Part shown: piece after piece, positions 1 through 12,327 of the stretch
Numbering within the stretch: the stretch's first letter is position 1
How the letters are laid out: every line of letters starts with the position of its first letter
Source: Mimachlamys varia
Taxonomy: Eukaryota > Mollusca > Bivalvia > Pectinida > Pectinidae
Reading direction: 5' to 3'
NCBI GenBank assembly: GCA_947623455.1
Contig: OX392543.1
Location: 20,458,757 to 20,522,756, forward strand
Length of the DNA stretch: 64,000 bases
Notes under the pieces: model-generated
Database searches by the model: none
What the model saw: the letters and a program-made list of their open reading frames with translations, nothing else
What the model was told of the DNA's origin: nothing
Position numbers and translations under genes: made by a program

Positions 1-1337
1 TTTCTTTTTCGTTTTTACACGGGATGAGTCTTTGAGTTAATGAGAAATTGAAATAAATTCACAAATTCTATGTTAACCTTTTACCGATTAATTACAGCGC
101 AATGCCATGTTTCTATACAACCTCGTGGTATTGTCACTACAGGCTTGTAGCCTTACAAAATTCAGTTTAAATTGGCATTCACTCAAATGTTGGCCATAGG
201 CGCCAACATCTACATCTACTAGGTCAATTCGATTCGATATTCAAATAAAAGGTTGAATGCAGTATTGAACTGTTTTTAGTTGGCATTTATTGGCAAATAA
301 AATCCTAACTAGACAAGGGCGATTCTTTGTCTTTGTCCAGTTGGAATTCATACTTCCTATGAATGCCAACTACTTTAATCAGAGACGTGATTAAAATCAT
401 CTCGATGCTTAAAAATGCTGAACGTCACAGTGCTAATATATTGGTACACATTTGAAAATCCTGATCTTTGAAGAAAAACAAATCAAATTAAGATTCCATC
501 CGTTTTTCAGCCGTGATTGGTACCCATGCATCGGTTCACCACAGGGTAGGTGAAACTCGTTATTTCTGCTTCTGCATTTATATGTATCATTTTTACATCA
601 CCCGTCTCGTATGAACACAAACCTATTTTAAAAACACACAATGTATCTTAAATCCTTTAATTGACTTCCACACCTTTCTGTAAACTCTCCTCTGCTTTAC
701 ATAGAAGAGAAGAGTTATGGTTTTAATAATTTCTGGATTTCTGGCATGTTTGTATTAAAGACACCATGTCCCTCTGAAAATATCGCTAAACAACTATTTA
801 GTGGAGATACTAACACATATAGTGAAATAATAATATATTTTAATCTTGTATATTTACAGTCTGTTTGGAATTGATAGTATATTGCCTATACATTTCTATG
901 AATGTCTACTGAACTTTATTTTCCGATAAAATCAGTGGATCACGCGCCTATTGGCGCCGTTGCGATTTGAACACGAGGCCGCGTCACTACTTTACAGACT
1001 CGATCAATATCCTGCCGCGTAGTATGCGTTAATTTATTTAAGAAATAAATAAGAAGCACTTTAATGTTTTTTTTAAATACAATAAAGTCACAAAGACAGT
1101 ATGGTTTGTTTATATATGAACTTATGTGAAAAAATAACAATAAAAAGATGTAATCTTTTGGAACTTTTTTGTTTACTTGTTGACTGAAATTGCGCGGGAG
1201 TTCGTCACCTCATAAGGCGGCTGTTTCAACAGTCTACCGAAACCAAACGATACTGTTTGATTTCATCGCAGTAAGTATCATAATATCTGATTAAAGAAAT
1301 AATTACATGTGGGAATATAAGGTCTGGACAGTAAATA
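1..1337. other. No gene recognised
   Basis: AT-rich sequence with no convincing exon, RNA gene or repeat structure seen. Confidence 0.5.
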
Positions 1338-1496
1338 TAAGGATTAAAGTTTCTTTCTGGTGGTTTTATCAAAGGATAAAGTTCAGTAGGATATCGATAG
1401 TTGTTTCATGGAACGCTTCGCATTCCATTCCAACTATTGATATCCTACTGAACTTTATCCTTTGATAAAACCACCAGAAAGAAACTTTAATCCTTA
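1338..1496. repeat. Foldback palindrome P1
   Basis: Almost perfect 159-bp palindrome. Left arm TAAGGATTAAAGTTTCTTTC, right arm ends GAAACTTTAATCCTTA. The apex contains GAACGCTTCGCATTC. Left flank GTAAATATAAG and right flank TTGAAACAAG recur at P4. Confidence 0.85.
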
Positions 1497-1668
1497 ATTG
1501 AAACAAGCATTTAATTGGCTTAAAAAAATATGTTATCAGCCCATAACGTAAAAAATGACGTCGCCGTCTGTAACGTCGCTTTTGATTTGCTAATGCAGGT
1601 GCGTAATGATTTGTAAGAGAAAATAGTCCATCATAAAGTTAATTTTCGCAGGGTATAGATTAAATTAT

Positions 1669-1818
1669 AAGTATTAACTTGAATCTATTATTATGTTGTG
1701 GGGTTATAACACACAAAAAACGGAGAGTTCTCTCATCATAAACCGGTTTATTTAGAGTACACTCTGTTTTTTGTGTTATACCCCCATAACATAAAAAATA
1801 GATTCAAGTTAATCCTTA
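1669..1818. repeat. Foldback palindrome P2
   Basis: About 150 bp. Arms AAGTATTAACTTGAATCTA and TAGATTCAAGTTAATCCTT, with an inner pair of ACAAAAAAC blocks and a TAAACCGGTTTA centre. The end sequence resembles P1 and P4. Confidence 0.75.
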
Positions 1819-2590
1819 AATATTTAATAAAAAATAATAAAAACAACAAGAAATTATGACAATTTATTTGTTAATTAATATTCCAACTATTTTATGACCG
1901 CGAGAACCGACTTCAGCGCCCCCTATCAGAAGGCATGGCACTAAAGGGAAAACAAATTTCGGCTTATTCTGTTCCATCAAACTCCGAAAATGTTATCATT
2001 GGTCAAAAATAGAATCGGCTCCTTTTTAACGACTGCAAGATATCCAAACTGTATAAAATTTAGGATATTTTTCTCTGAGACTCTTACATTCTCTCTCTTT
2101 TCAGTAGTGTCCCGATCAGTTGTAACCGCAAATTTAGAAAATGAAACCAGATTTTTGAGAATTTCGAAAATGTAATAAAAAGAAAATTCAATGCTTTTCC
2201 ATTAAATATCAAACATATTTCACGAGTATGGCAGATTCTTTTTTTTATATTTTCACTCGTGCTACGCATGAATATCCTCTATACATCTTATTTTGTCAAA
2301 GAAGTATTACAATCCCTTGACAGTCAACTCTGAAGTAGAAAATTGAAACATCTATTTTGTTATTTGAAAATATACATGCACGCTATTGATTACAAGTACG
2401 TTTTGCGTGAGCAAGGTGTAGTGGGATGCTGATGATGTTGCTGAACATAGGTATGATGAAAGGAGATGCTATATGGGTGTTTTTGTCATAACACTGCTTA
2501 TATGGACGTAAGAATTGGGGGGGGGGGGGGGGTGTCAACCATCAATATGTACATTACCACTGCACAGAGAATAGATTGATTTATGAGCCT
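1819..2590. other. No gene recognised
   Basis: A poly-G run lies at about 2517-2532; otherwise no structure seen. Confidence 0.5.
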
Positions 2591-2599
2591 ATTGCACTG

Positions 2600-3390
2600 C
2601 AATCTGGTTAAAATACATATCCTTGTTCTCGCTCCGTTTTACAAGGATCTGATAACATACCATAAGAGGTCACGTTCAGATGACCTTTGTCGCCTGTTTA
2701 CTTAATACGAAAATAATTTTCCAATGACCTGTCATCTTGCAGCAAGTCATTTCGTCACATTATTCCACATAAACTTTTTGGTGACGAAATGACCAAACCG
2801 ACAAATGCGATTATGCAAGCTTTGTCACCTCAATATTTCACTGTCAAGATTCTGACAGTAGTAAACAATCTGATTAAAATCATATCTTGATCTCCGCGCC
2901 GTTACGTAAACTTCTCTCTGCTGCGTTAAGATCTGAGATAATCCCATAGAGGGTCATGTCCCGATGACCGTTCGCATTAACCAATCAAATTACTATTGGC
3001 AGAATCTTGACAGTGACATTTGAGGCGACAAAGCTTGCATAAACACATTTTTCCGTTTAGTCATTTCGTCACGAAAAAGTTCGTGCGGAATAATGTGACG
3101 AAATGGCTTGCTGGCAAGAAAACAGGTCGTTGGAAAAATATTTTAGTGTTAAGTAAAGAGGCGACAAAGGTCATCTGGACGTTACCTCTTATGGGATGTT
3201 GTCAGATCCTTGTAAAACGGAGTGAGAATAAGGATCTGTATTTTAATCAGATTGAGTAGTAATTTGATAGGCTAATGCAAAAGGTCATCGGGACATGACC
3301 CCCTATGAGATTAGTTATCTCAGATCTTAACGCAGCAGAGAGAAGTTTACGGAACGGCGCGGAGATCAAGATATGTTTTTAATTAGATTG
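2600..3390 (-). mobile_element. MITE family M1, copy with a second copy nested in it
   Basis: Outer copy of an approximately 390-bp non-autonomous element with ends CAATCTGATTAAAAT and roughly 100-bp imperfect inverted repeats. One end runs into CTTGATCTCCGCGCCGTTCC, the other into CAGATCCTTGTTCTCACTCC. The outer copy is 2600-2865 plus 3264-3390. It is flanked by a perfect 9-bp duplication ATTGCACTG (2591-2599 and 3391-3399). Confidence 0.85.
2866..3254 (+). mobile_element. MITE family M1, nested copy
   Basis: Full-length copy in opposite orientation inserted in the outer M1 copy. Flanks are AGTAGTAAA (2857-2865) and AGTAGTAAT (3255-3263), an 8/9 match. The uninterrupted sequence can be read in the copy at 13.0-13.4 kb. 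Confidence 0.85.
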
Positions 3391-3399
3391 ATTGCACTG

Positions 3400-4189
3400 C
3401 TCTATAACACCAGCTTGTCTTTATTTACCTTGACATTGAAACATGCTTTGGCTAATACTTCATGCATTTTTCTGCATAAACTGAACTGAATGTAATATAA
3501 GTATTGGTTGGTACATTTTTATGGAGGCGTAAGCCTGCCATTATGAGATTACCTTGGATCTATGACGTCACAGTTATTCTTGAAATCCGTTTTATTTCCT
3601 TCCATAGCCTGCGTGGCACTTGCCTTTTCGTTCATATGTGACAATATATGGTTGCAAAACATGTATGCAACATATCATATCTGAAAGTTATTAAAAAACA
3701 ACAGAAAAGCGTTTTTTCATGTTTCCTACGGAAGTATTTCAATAGCGACATCTAGTGGCAGTGGCATAAGTTATGGGAGACAACTTGTATGTGAAAACAT
3801 ACCGATGCATCAGTTTCTCTACTTCTGTATCTCATCGTTGGTGCAGATGCTTCTCTGTAAATGTAGCAGAGATAGATTCGTATGATATAAATTATTTCAA
3901 GCAGTGTAATATGAATTTATTTTAAAATTATGAAATAACTAGTCGTAGTTCGTCACTTTTCCGTTGATACTGGTGCAAGGGAGGTAACTGCGATATTCAT
4001 AGAGGACAACCTTTTCACTGTACATGCTTTAATGAGAAACAATGCGCAAGAAAAATAGTTCTTCGTAACAGACTTAACAGAATCGGTAACACGTCAGTAA
4101 TCATTATAACAGTAGATAATAAAATATTGTTTACGATTCTAAACTCACTATTAATTACATTCCAAAATCTAGTTGTGGATATATTCAGT
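3400..4189. other. No gene recognised
   Basis: Precedes the putative first exon of the hypothetical gene; could hold its promoter, but no clear core element was identified. Confidence 0.4.
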
Positions 4190-6874
4190 TGTTACTTCGC
4201 GCAAGAATCTGCGGGATGCTGCACATCTTTTTTTTCTTCGCGCCATATTGGATGACTCATCTCGACATCTGCTGAAGCAACAACTCATTATCAAGGTAAG
4301 CTTTTGCTGTAGTTTTTATTTTGTCAATACATTATCCAAATCTGATACGAAGCTTGTATTTTACAGTTTTAGTGTCGATTTCATTTCAAATTGATGTGTA
4401 ATTCGATGACTCATCAGTAGGCCTAGAGGTCATTGACTCGACTAGTGTTGTGGTTCAGAGGCCACGATCGGCTGCGGGCTAAGTAGGTCAATTTTATTCG
4501 AAGTCCTATATTTCGGGGTTTTTTTTCAATATTATGATTTCGACATAATTTTGCTTTGAACTAGGATTTTGCAATGTGTAGTATTGGTAGTGATATTGTA
4601 CACCCAAGATTGGTACTTGTAGGCCTATTTTACAAGTTTGGTGACGCTACGCATGCGCAGTTTGTTTTTCGTATTTTTAGGGCACTTTTGTAAAGTAAGG
4701 TGACGCTACGCATGCGCAGTTTGCTATTTTTAGGAAAGGGTTATGCTTGGGTGTTAAAATAGGATTGAAACAAGTCTTTTTCTTGTCATGAAAATAAAAA
4801 TCCATGCCTGCGATTTATTTTGTGTGAGATTTATATGTACTTGAGAACTTAGCCTGATACTTAAACCATTTTTGTTGTGCCTGAGATAGGCCTAGTGCCT
4901 GAAATCATGAATTTTGTCTAGAGACTTATTATGCCTGAGAATATTGCTTGAGATTTATATCATGTGTCTGAGAATATTATGAGATTTATGTACTTTGTCA
5001 TAAAAATAAAAATCCATGCCTGCGATTGAAATAAAAATCCATGCCTGTGAAATGGATTCATAACACATATGTCACTGATCGCTAAAATCTTACATGAATT
5101 TTCAGAATAACCTCAACGCCAGAGTATCTAACTACCCAGCCCCATTAACTCGCAGTAAAAATATGCAAAGAAAATAGATTCTATGTAATTCGGTTTCAAC
5201 TTTTTTATTTGGCATTTGCCAAACTTCTGCTCGACAATCAAAAAGTACCTGAAACCTGAAATTAAGGATATAGATAGGGGGTACAGTCTCTTCAGATGTT
5301 TTGCTTAATAATTTGGATATACATTTAATCACATACATGTATCATATATCATTGGAAAGGTTATTAAATTTTCTATAACGTGAACATATAATTATAGTGT
5401 TAAATTAATTCATAATTGCATAATAGTATATAATATAAAAAATTACGGACACTTTTGAATTTGGATCTTCTTTCACATTTTCTTACAAAAACTGACAATA
5501 CTTTTCCTATTGATGGACAGAAAGGTCATCTACAAAAACGTGCCTCAGATTTTTCCTATATGTTCTAGAATTGAAGTAATTTCGATTTTATGGTCTCTGG
5601 GTGGGATTTTCATGCCCAAATTCACTTAATTGGTTATAAATCTTGTTGTAGCTAAATTCTTCAGAAACTGAGGCACGTTTTTGTTGACAAGGTCATTCCC
5701 AACAATCCTGCAAAGTTTGGAAGAAATCGGTCCACAGTTGCCAAAGTTATGGCTGTTTGAAGTTGACAACTTGTTGAATTTATGAAAGTGCTCTAAAGAC
5801 CATTTCCACTCTTTGAAATCGGATATCTCTGGTTTTAACACTTATCTGACCGATTCTGCCTACCAAACCATTAATCATGACTAGACATGTATCCATCAAG
5901 CTGTCCTCCGAAAAAACGGAGCATGCATTGGTTCAAATAACTGAGAAATTAATGAATATTAAAATATTTCTCAGTGTAAATGCCCCTTTCCCGCGAAATG
6001 TCAGACTGGACATAGGATAAGCTCCTCCCATGTAATGAAGGGGTCATTAGAAACGCTCCGGCCCCTCTCTTATAGTATGTATTACATCAAAGACTGACCA
6101 TGACTTAATGGATTATAGCAGCATGATTACGCAGCACTTCACACCACCATAGCACAGGGCTAATGACTTTTTAACTGACCACGCCACTGTGTGATGTATC
6201 TGTTTATGGTGTAAACAGTACCACGTGTTGATCTGTATGAGCGTGTTCAATGTTAAATCACGTTAATTGACACATTTGGGAACATAATTTTGAAAATTAC
6301 TTTTTGTTATATGATGTAGTATGTTTATAAGTAATCAATTTTGCAAAAAACAAAAAATCAAAAAAAAAATTGTGTTACCCCCTATCTATATCCTTAAGTC
6401 CCGTATATTTGGATGAAGGGCTTCCAGGTGTGTTCAAATGGATGACTTAGACTTTTATAAAGTAGTCAACAGGATACCATACATCTGATTAAAGATAATC
6501 TCAAACTTGCCTAGACTCATTTGCCTTCCTGTTAATTGAAATTGAATTATTACTTCTTATTTGTAGATAGTTGAAGCCCCAGAGATTGATATGGAGGGCC
6601 ACATTGAAGGTCTCTTCTTGGCAGGTGACGAGTGGAAGTAGTCGTTTGCGTTGGAAATGACTACAACGAACTGAGATTAAAGAAAAGTACTCTGGTGAAT
6701 GCGTTGCATATGGCAGACGCTGAAGACATGGAAGATGTTGTTAGTGCCTTGCTGCCACTGTCAGCAAAGATGATTGTAAAAAACTGTTCAATCCAGTCCA
6801 TTGAAATTATCAGAGAGGGACCAGGTCCAATGGACAACAGTGAGGATACAGAGGAGAATGAAAAATGTTTGTAG
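4190..6874 (+). CDS. Hypothetical two-exon gene, apparent one-base frameshift
   Basis: Not recognised. A likely first exon ends at 4295 with ATCAAG/GTAAGC. A likely last exon starts at 6567 after TTATTTGTAG. Splicing keeps phase 0 and reads IVEAPEIDMEGHIEGLFLAG, then stops at TAG after GDEWK. From 6632 the next frame is open for 80 codons to TAG at 6872-6874 (starting VEVVVCVGNDYNELRLKK, with an acidic SEDTEENEK end). One extra G near 6630 would fuse the two, giving about 95 residues from the ATG at 6591. Amino-acid composition in both halves looks protein-like. Alternatives are a pseudogene, an assembly error, or a start in exon 1 using a non-ATG codon. The intron contains a TTAA-flanked element (5262-6397). 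The stop codon lies within the first unit of the downstream tandem repeat. Confidence 0.4.
4640..4735 (+). repeat. Tandem pair containing NRF-1-like sites
   Basis: GGTGACGCTACGCATGCGCA occurs twice, about 57 bp apart, in the intron of the hypothetical gene. GCATGCGCA resembles the NRF-1 palindrome. Confidence 0.5.
5262..6397. mobile_element. TTAA-flanked non-autonomous element T1
   Basis: TTAA at 5262-5265 and 6394-6397 borders inverted ends GGATATAGATAGGGGGTA and TACCCCCTATCTATATCC. The 1,128-bp interior has no coding capacity. TTAA target duplication is the piggyBac-superfamily habit; assignment is inference. It lies in the intron of the hypothetical gene. Part of it (5330-5450) recurs inverted at 17840-17970. 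Confidence 0.7.
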
Positions 6875-8756
6875 TATATCATGTCTGTTTGGGTTGTATC
6901 CATGCAACCATTATGATTGTTTTACATTTTTGAAGATGTTCTTATCTGAATGTGTGTTGTTTTGATGAATGATAGAATGAATGAATGAACAACCTAGTCA
7001 ACAGTTGAATGAGTGAGTGAATGAATACATATAAATGAACACAGTTTATGATTGAAACATGATAAACAGATAAATGACTTGCATATAAGGTTGTCCTTTT
7101 TCACTTTCTAATTTAATAACACAATATATCATGTATTATTTAAGCCTATAATTGAAATTCCAAAGCTTGTTAGTAATGTGTGCTTTCAATAATGTTGTTA
7201 GCCAAACCTTGTTCGTTGATTCATCTTTAGGTTGCTGCAAAAAATTTAGATATGTGAATTTGCTATTATCAAACTTCCTGTAAATCATGATAAACTTGTT
7301 GACACATGTTTGATAAACACATTGTCAATGTGGATATTTTTTAAGCACTCTTGATAGATACCAGATAGGGATATTTTTGAAATGGAACAGATTTGTGCTT
7401 CCAATGTACATATATGTAGTTTATCATGTCTGTTTGGGTTGTATCAATGCAACTATTAAGATTGTTCTACTTTCTTGATATGTTCTCATCTGAATAATTG
7501 TTGTTTTTATAAATGATAGAATGATTTAATAATAACCAAGTGAATGAGTGAAGGAAAATGAAAGAATAATTGAAAAAGCCGTTGAATGAGTGAGTGAACG
7601 AATGCATATAATAAGTGAACACAGTTTATGAATGAATCATGACCAACAGATAAATGACCTGCATTTAAGGTTGTCCTTTTTCACTTTAATGATTTAGTAA
7701 ACAGTATTTCATGTTTTATTTAAAGCTATATAATTGAAAGTCCAAAGCTTGTTAATATCGTGTGCTTTCAATGTTGTTGTTAGCCAAACCTTGTTCGTTG
7801 ATCCATCTTCAGGTTGCTGCAAAACTTAACAGATTTAGATATGAAAATTTGCTATCTTCAAATTTCCATGGATTCATGAAAAAACTTGTTGGCACATGCT
7901 TTGATAAACACATTGTCAATTAGAATATATTTGTAAACACACTTGATAGAAATTAGAAAACAATATTTTTGAAATGGTACAGGTTTGTTCTTGAAATATA
8001 CATATTTGTAGTTTATCATGTCTGTTTGGGTTGTATCAATGCAACTATCGACACTGTTTTACTTGATTGAAGATGTGCATATCTGAATATGTAGTGTAAT
8101 AATAGAATGAAAGAACAACCAAGTGAATGAGTGAAGGAAGATGAAAAAATGATTGAACAAGCAACTGAATGAGTGAACGAAAAAATAATGATCAATGAAT
8201 GAATGACTTGCATATAAGATTATACCTTTTTCACTTTTATGATTCACTTTTATGATTTATAACACAAAATATCATGTTCTATTTAAGGCCATAATTGAAA
8301 GTCCGAAGCTTGATTGTATCTTGTGCTTTCAATATTGTTGTTAGCCAAAAGCTTGTTCGTTGATTCATCTTAAGATTACTGTAAAACTTGAAAAGATGTT
8401 GAGTATTTCAGAACTCAGATGTTGGAAATCCTGTATGTTAGAAATTGAAACCAGTCCATTCTAGATGTGCACATTAATGAAATTGCTTATGTTTGTTAGT
8501 TGTGTAATAATAATACTAAAAGACTATTTTTCTGAGATATATGAATGTGTACTATTTTCAAACTTCCTGTAATTCATGAACACATGTTGACACATGCCTT
8601 GATAAACACATTGTCATTCGGAATATATATATATTTATGTTAAAACTTGGTAGATACTTGAAAGCAGGTGTTTCTGGAATGGAACAGGTTTGTACTTCAA
8701 ATGTACATATATGTAGTTTATGATGTCTGTTTGGATTGTATCAATGCAACTGATTA

Positions 8757-8900
8757 GGGGATAGTACGTTGTTTTGAGTGGCTATACTGGCGATTAGAAC
8801 ATGAAATTTGGTTTGAACTCGAGACCGATAGGTCGAGAGTTTAAACCAAATTTCATGTTCTAATCGCCAGTATAGACACGAAAAATAACGTACTATCCCC
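8757..8900. repeat. Foldback palindrome P3
   Basis: 144 bp from GGGGATAGTACGTT to AACGTACTATCCCC, with apex CGAGACCGATAGGTCGAG. It is immediately followed by the ATTCTAACAC end of another inverted-repeat unit. A one-arm relative lies at 22641-22703. Confidence 0.85.
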
Positions 8901-9662
8901 ATTCTAACACTCATTGACAAATTTAATACGCTAACTTGTTTAGATACATTGTATTTCCTTGCTACAAGTACGTAGTAAAGTACTCTGTGACCTGGCTGGT
9001 GACGTGTCTTTCTATAGCCGACTGACCAATCAGAAGGAAGCTTTCAAAAGTCGGTCATTAAGCCACGCCCATACATGTACTGGCAAGCGCTTGGTCTGGA
9101 TGTTGACGAGGCGGAATATTTGGATTTAGGCCTAGTATTTTCGTGAACGAATGTATACGAGTAACGACATGGTTGGATTAACATTGACAAAATGGCTACA
9201 ATTCCATGTCAGTATGCATGCAAATATATTCGTATCGACAAAATCGTGTGTTATTTTCAAGATCTGTTAAAATTTTGTGCAGATGCACACGACACCGTCA
9301 CAGTGAAATGTTTGTTTTGATTCCTAGAGGTGCCTACACATGGATGGAATTCACGTTTCATGAATAAATGGAGGTAAGAACATGATATGATAACGTTTTA
9401 ATTTTAATTTATTCAGCTAATACATTCAATCAGTCCTCTTTGCTCTGATGCATACTTAACGTACGCCTATCATGCAGTGGAATGTTCATCGATAGACGAT
9501 CCCCGTCACGACGCCATTTTGTTTTTGGTAGAAACGGGCGTGGCTTAAGCTCGATGGGAGGAGCTTGATACGATTGATCATGATTGATCATGGTTCTATC
9601 GCACATTAGAACATGGTCCATATCCAATCAAAACGCGTATTACAAACGTATCGTGTTAGAAT
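8901..9662. mobile_element. Short element with ATTCTAACAC inverted ends
   Basis: ATTCTAACAC at 8901-8910 mirrors GTGTTAGAAT at 9653-9662; imperfect similarity extends about 30 bp to an ATACG/CGTAT pair. No ORF of note. With P3 it interrupts the fourth unit of the roughly 600-bp tandem repeat. Confidence 0.5.
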
Positions 9663-9955
9663 GATCAATGAATGAATGACTTGTATGTTATAAAGTTATC
9701 TTTTTTCACTCTTTATGCTTTTATATCATAATATTTCATGTTTTATTAACGCTATAATGCATATCGAACATGTCATTTACTATAAAATGGGTGTTGATAT
9801 GGTTGGAAAAACAGTACCATTTTTTGAAAGTCCAAAGCTTGATTGCATCATGTGCTTTCAATATTGTTATCAAACAATGTTCGTTGAACCATTTTCAGGT
9901 TCCTGCAACACTTGTAAAGATGTCGACTGTTTTTAAATGTATATATATGTAGTAG

Positions 9956-11340
9956 ATATGTCTAAATATGTTTTATACAGCTTCCTTTTTCAAATTTTTG
10001 GCATGTTTGCGCATGTGCAGATCTGGATATGTGTTGTTATAAAACAACTATTTTCTAAGGTTCAAGCATGTTACTTTCACATCATTTTTATAAAATATGC
10101 GGACATATGTTTCAATACTATTTCATATAAGTATATATGAAATATGTATCAGTTTCATTCATCTATATATACATGTGTTACCTTCATTATTCTATAGATG
10201 TCCATTAATATGTTAAAGGAGGTACCTTATCTATTGACATAAATCTGTTTTCTAGTCTTGCACTGTAGTGCATGGATGTCCATTCTGAAGAAAACTGCAT
10301 AATATGTTAATCTGCAAGCGATAAATAATTATGTCATGACAAAGTTAACATTTCTTTGCTTTTATAATGATAACCTGATCATAATAAATGTTTTGAAGAA
10401 TACTTTTGTGTTCATTGTTTGTTCTTGATAACTCTTTCAAATTCTGAAATACAGCCCAGAGTGGTAGGCATTCTTCAAGTCCTCTTCATTTCTCACATTG
10501 GACTGTATTGAAGAAGTGAATTTTGTTACATGACAACACTATCTTCAACAAATTTTCTTAACAATCAATGAAATCCAAGTGTATATATATAAATAGTAAT
10601 TCGGTCTTCTTTTATACACATACAACCAAGTAAATAAGGTTTAGAAAATATAGCAATGAGTGTAGAGACTATAACATGAATACATATCATGTTTATCACA
10701 TTACCATGTACGTTATATGAACAAATCTACTTCCGATCAATCTTTCTGCCTTGTTCAGCATCTTCATGTATCAATAGAAATATAATAAGAAATTTTCAAT
10801 TGACATTTCTATTTGCAATTAGCAAATATCTTTCAATTGATTTATATAATGAAGCCATTATTAGCTGTTACATCTGTTACACATCTTGCAATATTTAGGG
10901 CATTAGATACTAGTTGAAATAATCTCATTTACGCCTCCTTCAGTACTTTCAGTACTTTGATTCATTCATTTGAGTGAAATATTGGCTTAACCTACGTACA
11001 TATTCTATGAATGGTGTGGGCTAGCACACCATGTTAAATATGTAGGTAAGGCAAGGTATGTTACACACCAATGAATGTCAAAAATATGTCAACCACTCCT
11101 TAAATATAGCTCTTGACTAAATGGAGGACCCAATATGATGATAATTGTAAAGGGTCTATCATTATATTAACTAGGGTTGTTGTAACAAAAACTTGGTTAA
11201 CCAACAACTTCTTACCAGAGGACACCCGTGGTAATTTGTTTAAATACTAAAAATGGAACACCCCAATGTTCTAAATATAACCGTATTGTTTCGGGTTGTT
11301 AGAAGGAGAACACGACGTGAAGCGGTGAGTTCGAGTTGTT
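9956..11340. other. No gene recognised
   Basis: AT-rich; short frames on the + strand at 9937-10140 and 10689-10898 lack domain or codon character. Confidence 0.5.
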
Positions 11341-11487
11341 CATACTGTCGTTTTGATCATATTTGTTTTAATATCTCACTCTGGAGATAAAATATCAACA
11401 TTTCGGGGTTACGATTTGATCATACTGTCCATATTTGTTTTAATATCTCACTCTGGAGTTAAAATATCAACATTTCGGGGTTACCTA
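11341..11487 (+). repeat. About 72-bp tandem duplication
   Basis: CATATTTGTTTTAATATCTC and ATCAACATTTCGGGGTTAC occur twice in tandem. Confidence 0.8.
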
Positions 11488-12153
11488 TACCTTGTTACTT
11501 CAGATATAAATGTATTACTTATCAGGTGTAAATAATGTGGTATTACGCAATGCAACTAATTTGATGTTATACAAGTGAGGCGATCAGTAATATACGCATT
11601 ACAAACCATTCGTTCCACATTATAGTTGATCTAATTTCGTAAAATGTAAACCGTATAAATAGGGGCCCATAAAAAGGGCGTAATAGACATTTATCCTTTA
11701 GTCAAAATTCACTGAGCCGTTCGGAAAGCTCTTCCGTACTAGGTATTTTAGGCTTAAACAAAATGTTTAAGATTTAGCTGCCTGATATATTTGTCTTTTA
11801 ACAAAAATGCGTAAAGCTATGAACTACAATCGCGTTGTTTTGTGCAGAGAATTACATGTTAGACAATACTTATATAACAATATCTACTTTTATTTATAGA
11901 GATGTTCCGATAATTTCCCGATTTTCTGAAATAGTTTTAAAATTCTCGGAATACCCATAAAATTAAAAATAAATTCTCGGAATACCCAAATTAAAAATAT
12001 ATTTAATCTATAAATAAGTATTACACATACACGAATATACATATTTATACAGCTGTGTTTGTATGTCACATTAAGTGGAAGAGTACATAGTGTGAAATAG
12101 TAAGTATCTTGACAGTATCATACTTTTTGTTTGTCATACACGTATATTGAATT

Positions 12154-12327
12154 ATTTCGTACCCCTTAACTATCATTTTAACATTTCGTACCCCTTAACT
12201 ATTATTTTAACATTTCGTACCCATTAACTATCATTTTTACATTTCGTACCCCTTAACTATCATTTTAACATTTCGTACCCATTAACTATCATTTTAACAT
12301 TTCGTACCCCTTAACTATCATTTTAAC
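12154..12327 (+). repeat. Minisatellite, six 29-bp units
   Basis: Unit ATTTCGTACCCCTTAACTAT plus CATTTTAAC; units alternate between CCCC and CCCA forms. Confidence 0.9.

Larger units (their letters stand above)
6862..9955 (+). repeat. About 600-bp degenerate tandem repeat, 3 full units plus split fourth
   Basis: Units start near 6868, 7416, 8009 and 8712, each with TGTAGTTTATCATGTCTGTT, then TTGTATCAATGCAAC, ATGAATGA-rich tracts, GTTGTCCTTTTTCACTTT, AAAGCTTG..GTGCTTTCAATRTTGTT and GATAAACACATTGTCA blocks. Spacing is about 550-700 bp. The fourth unit resumes near 9663. The first unit overlaps the stop codon of the hypothetical gene. Confidence 0.75.
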
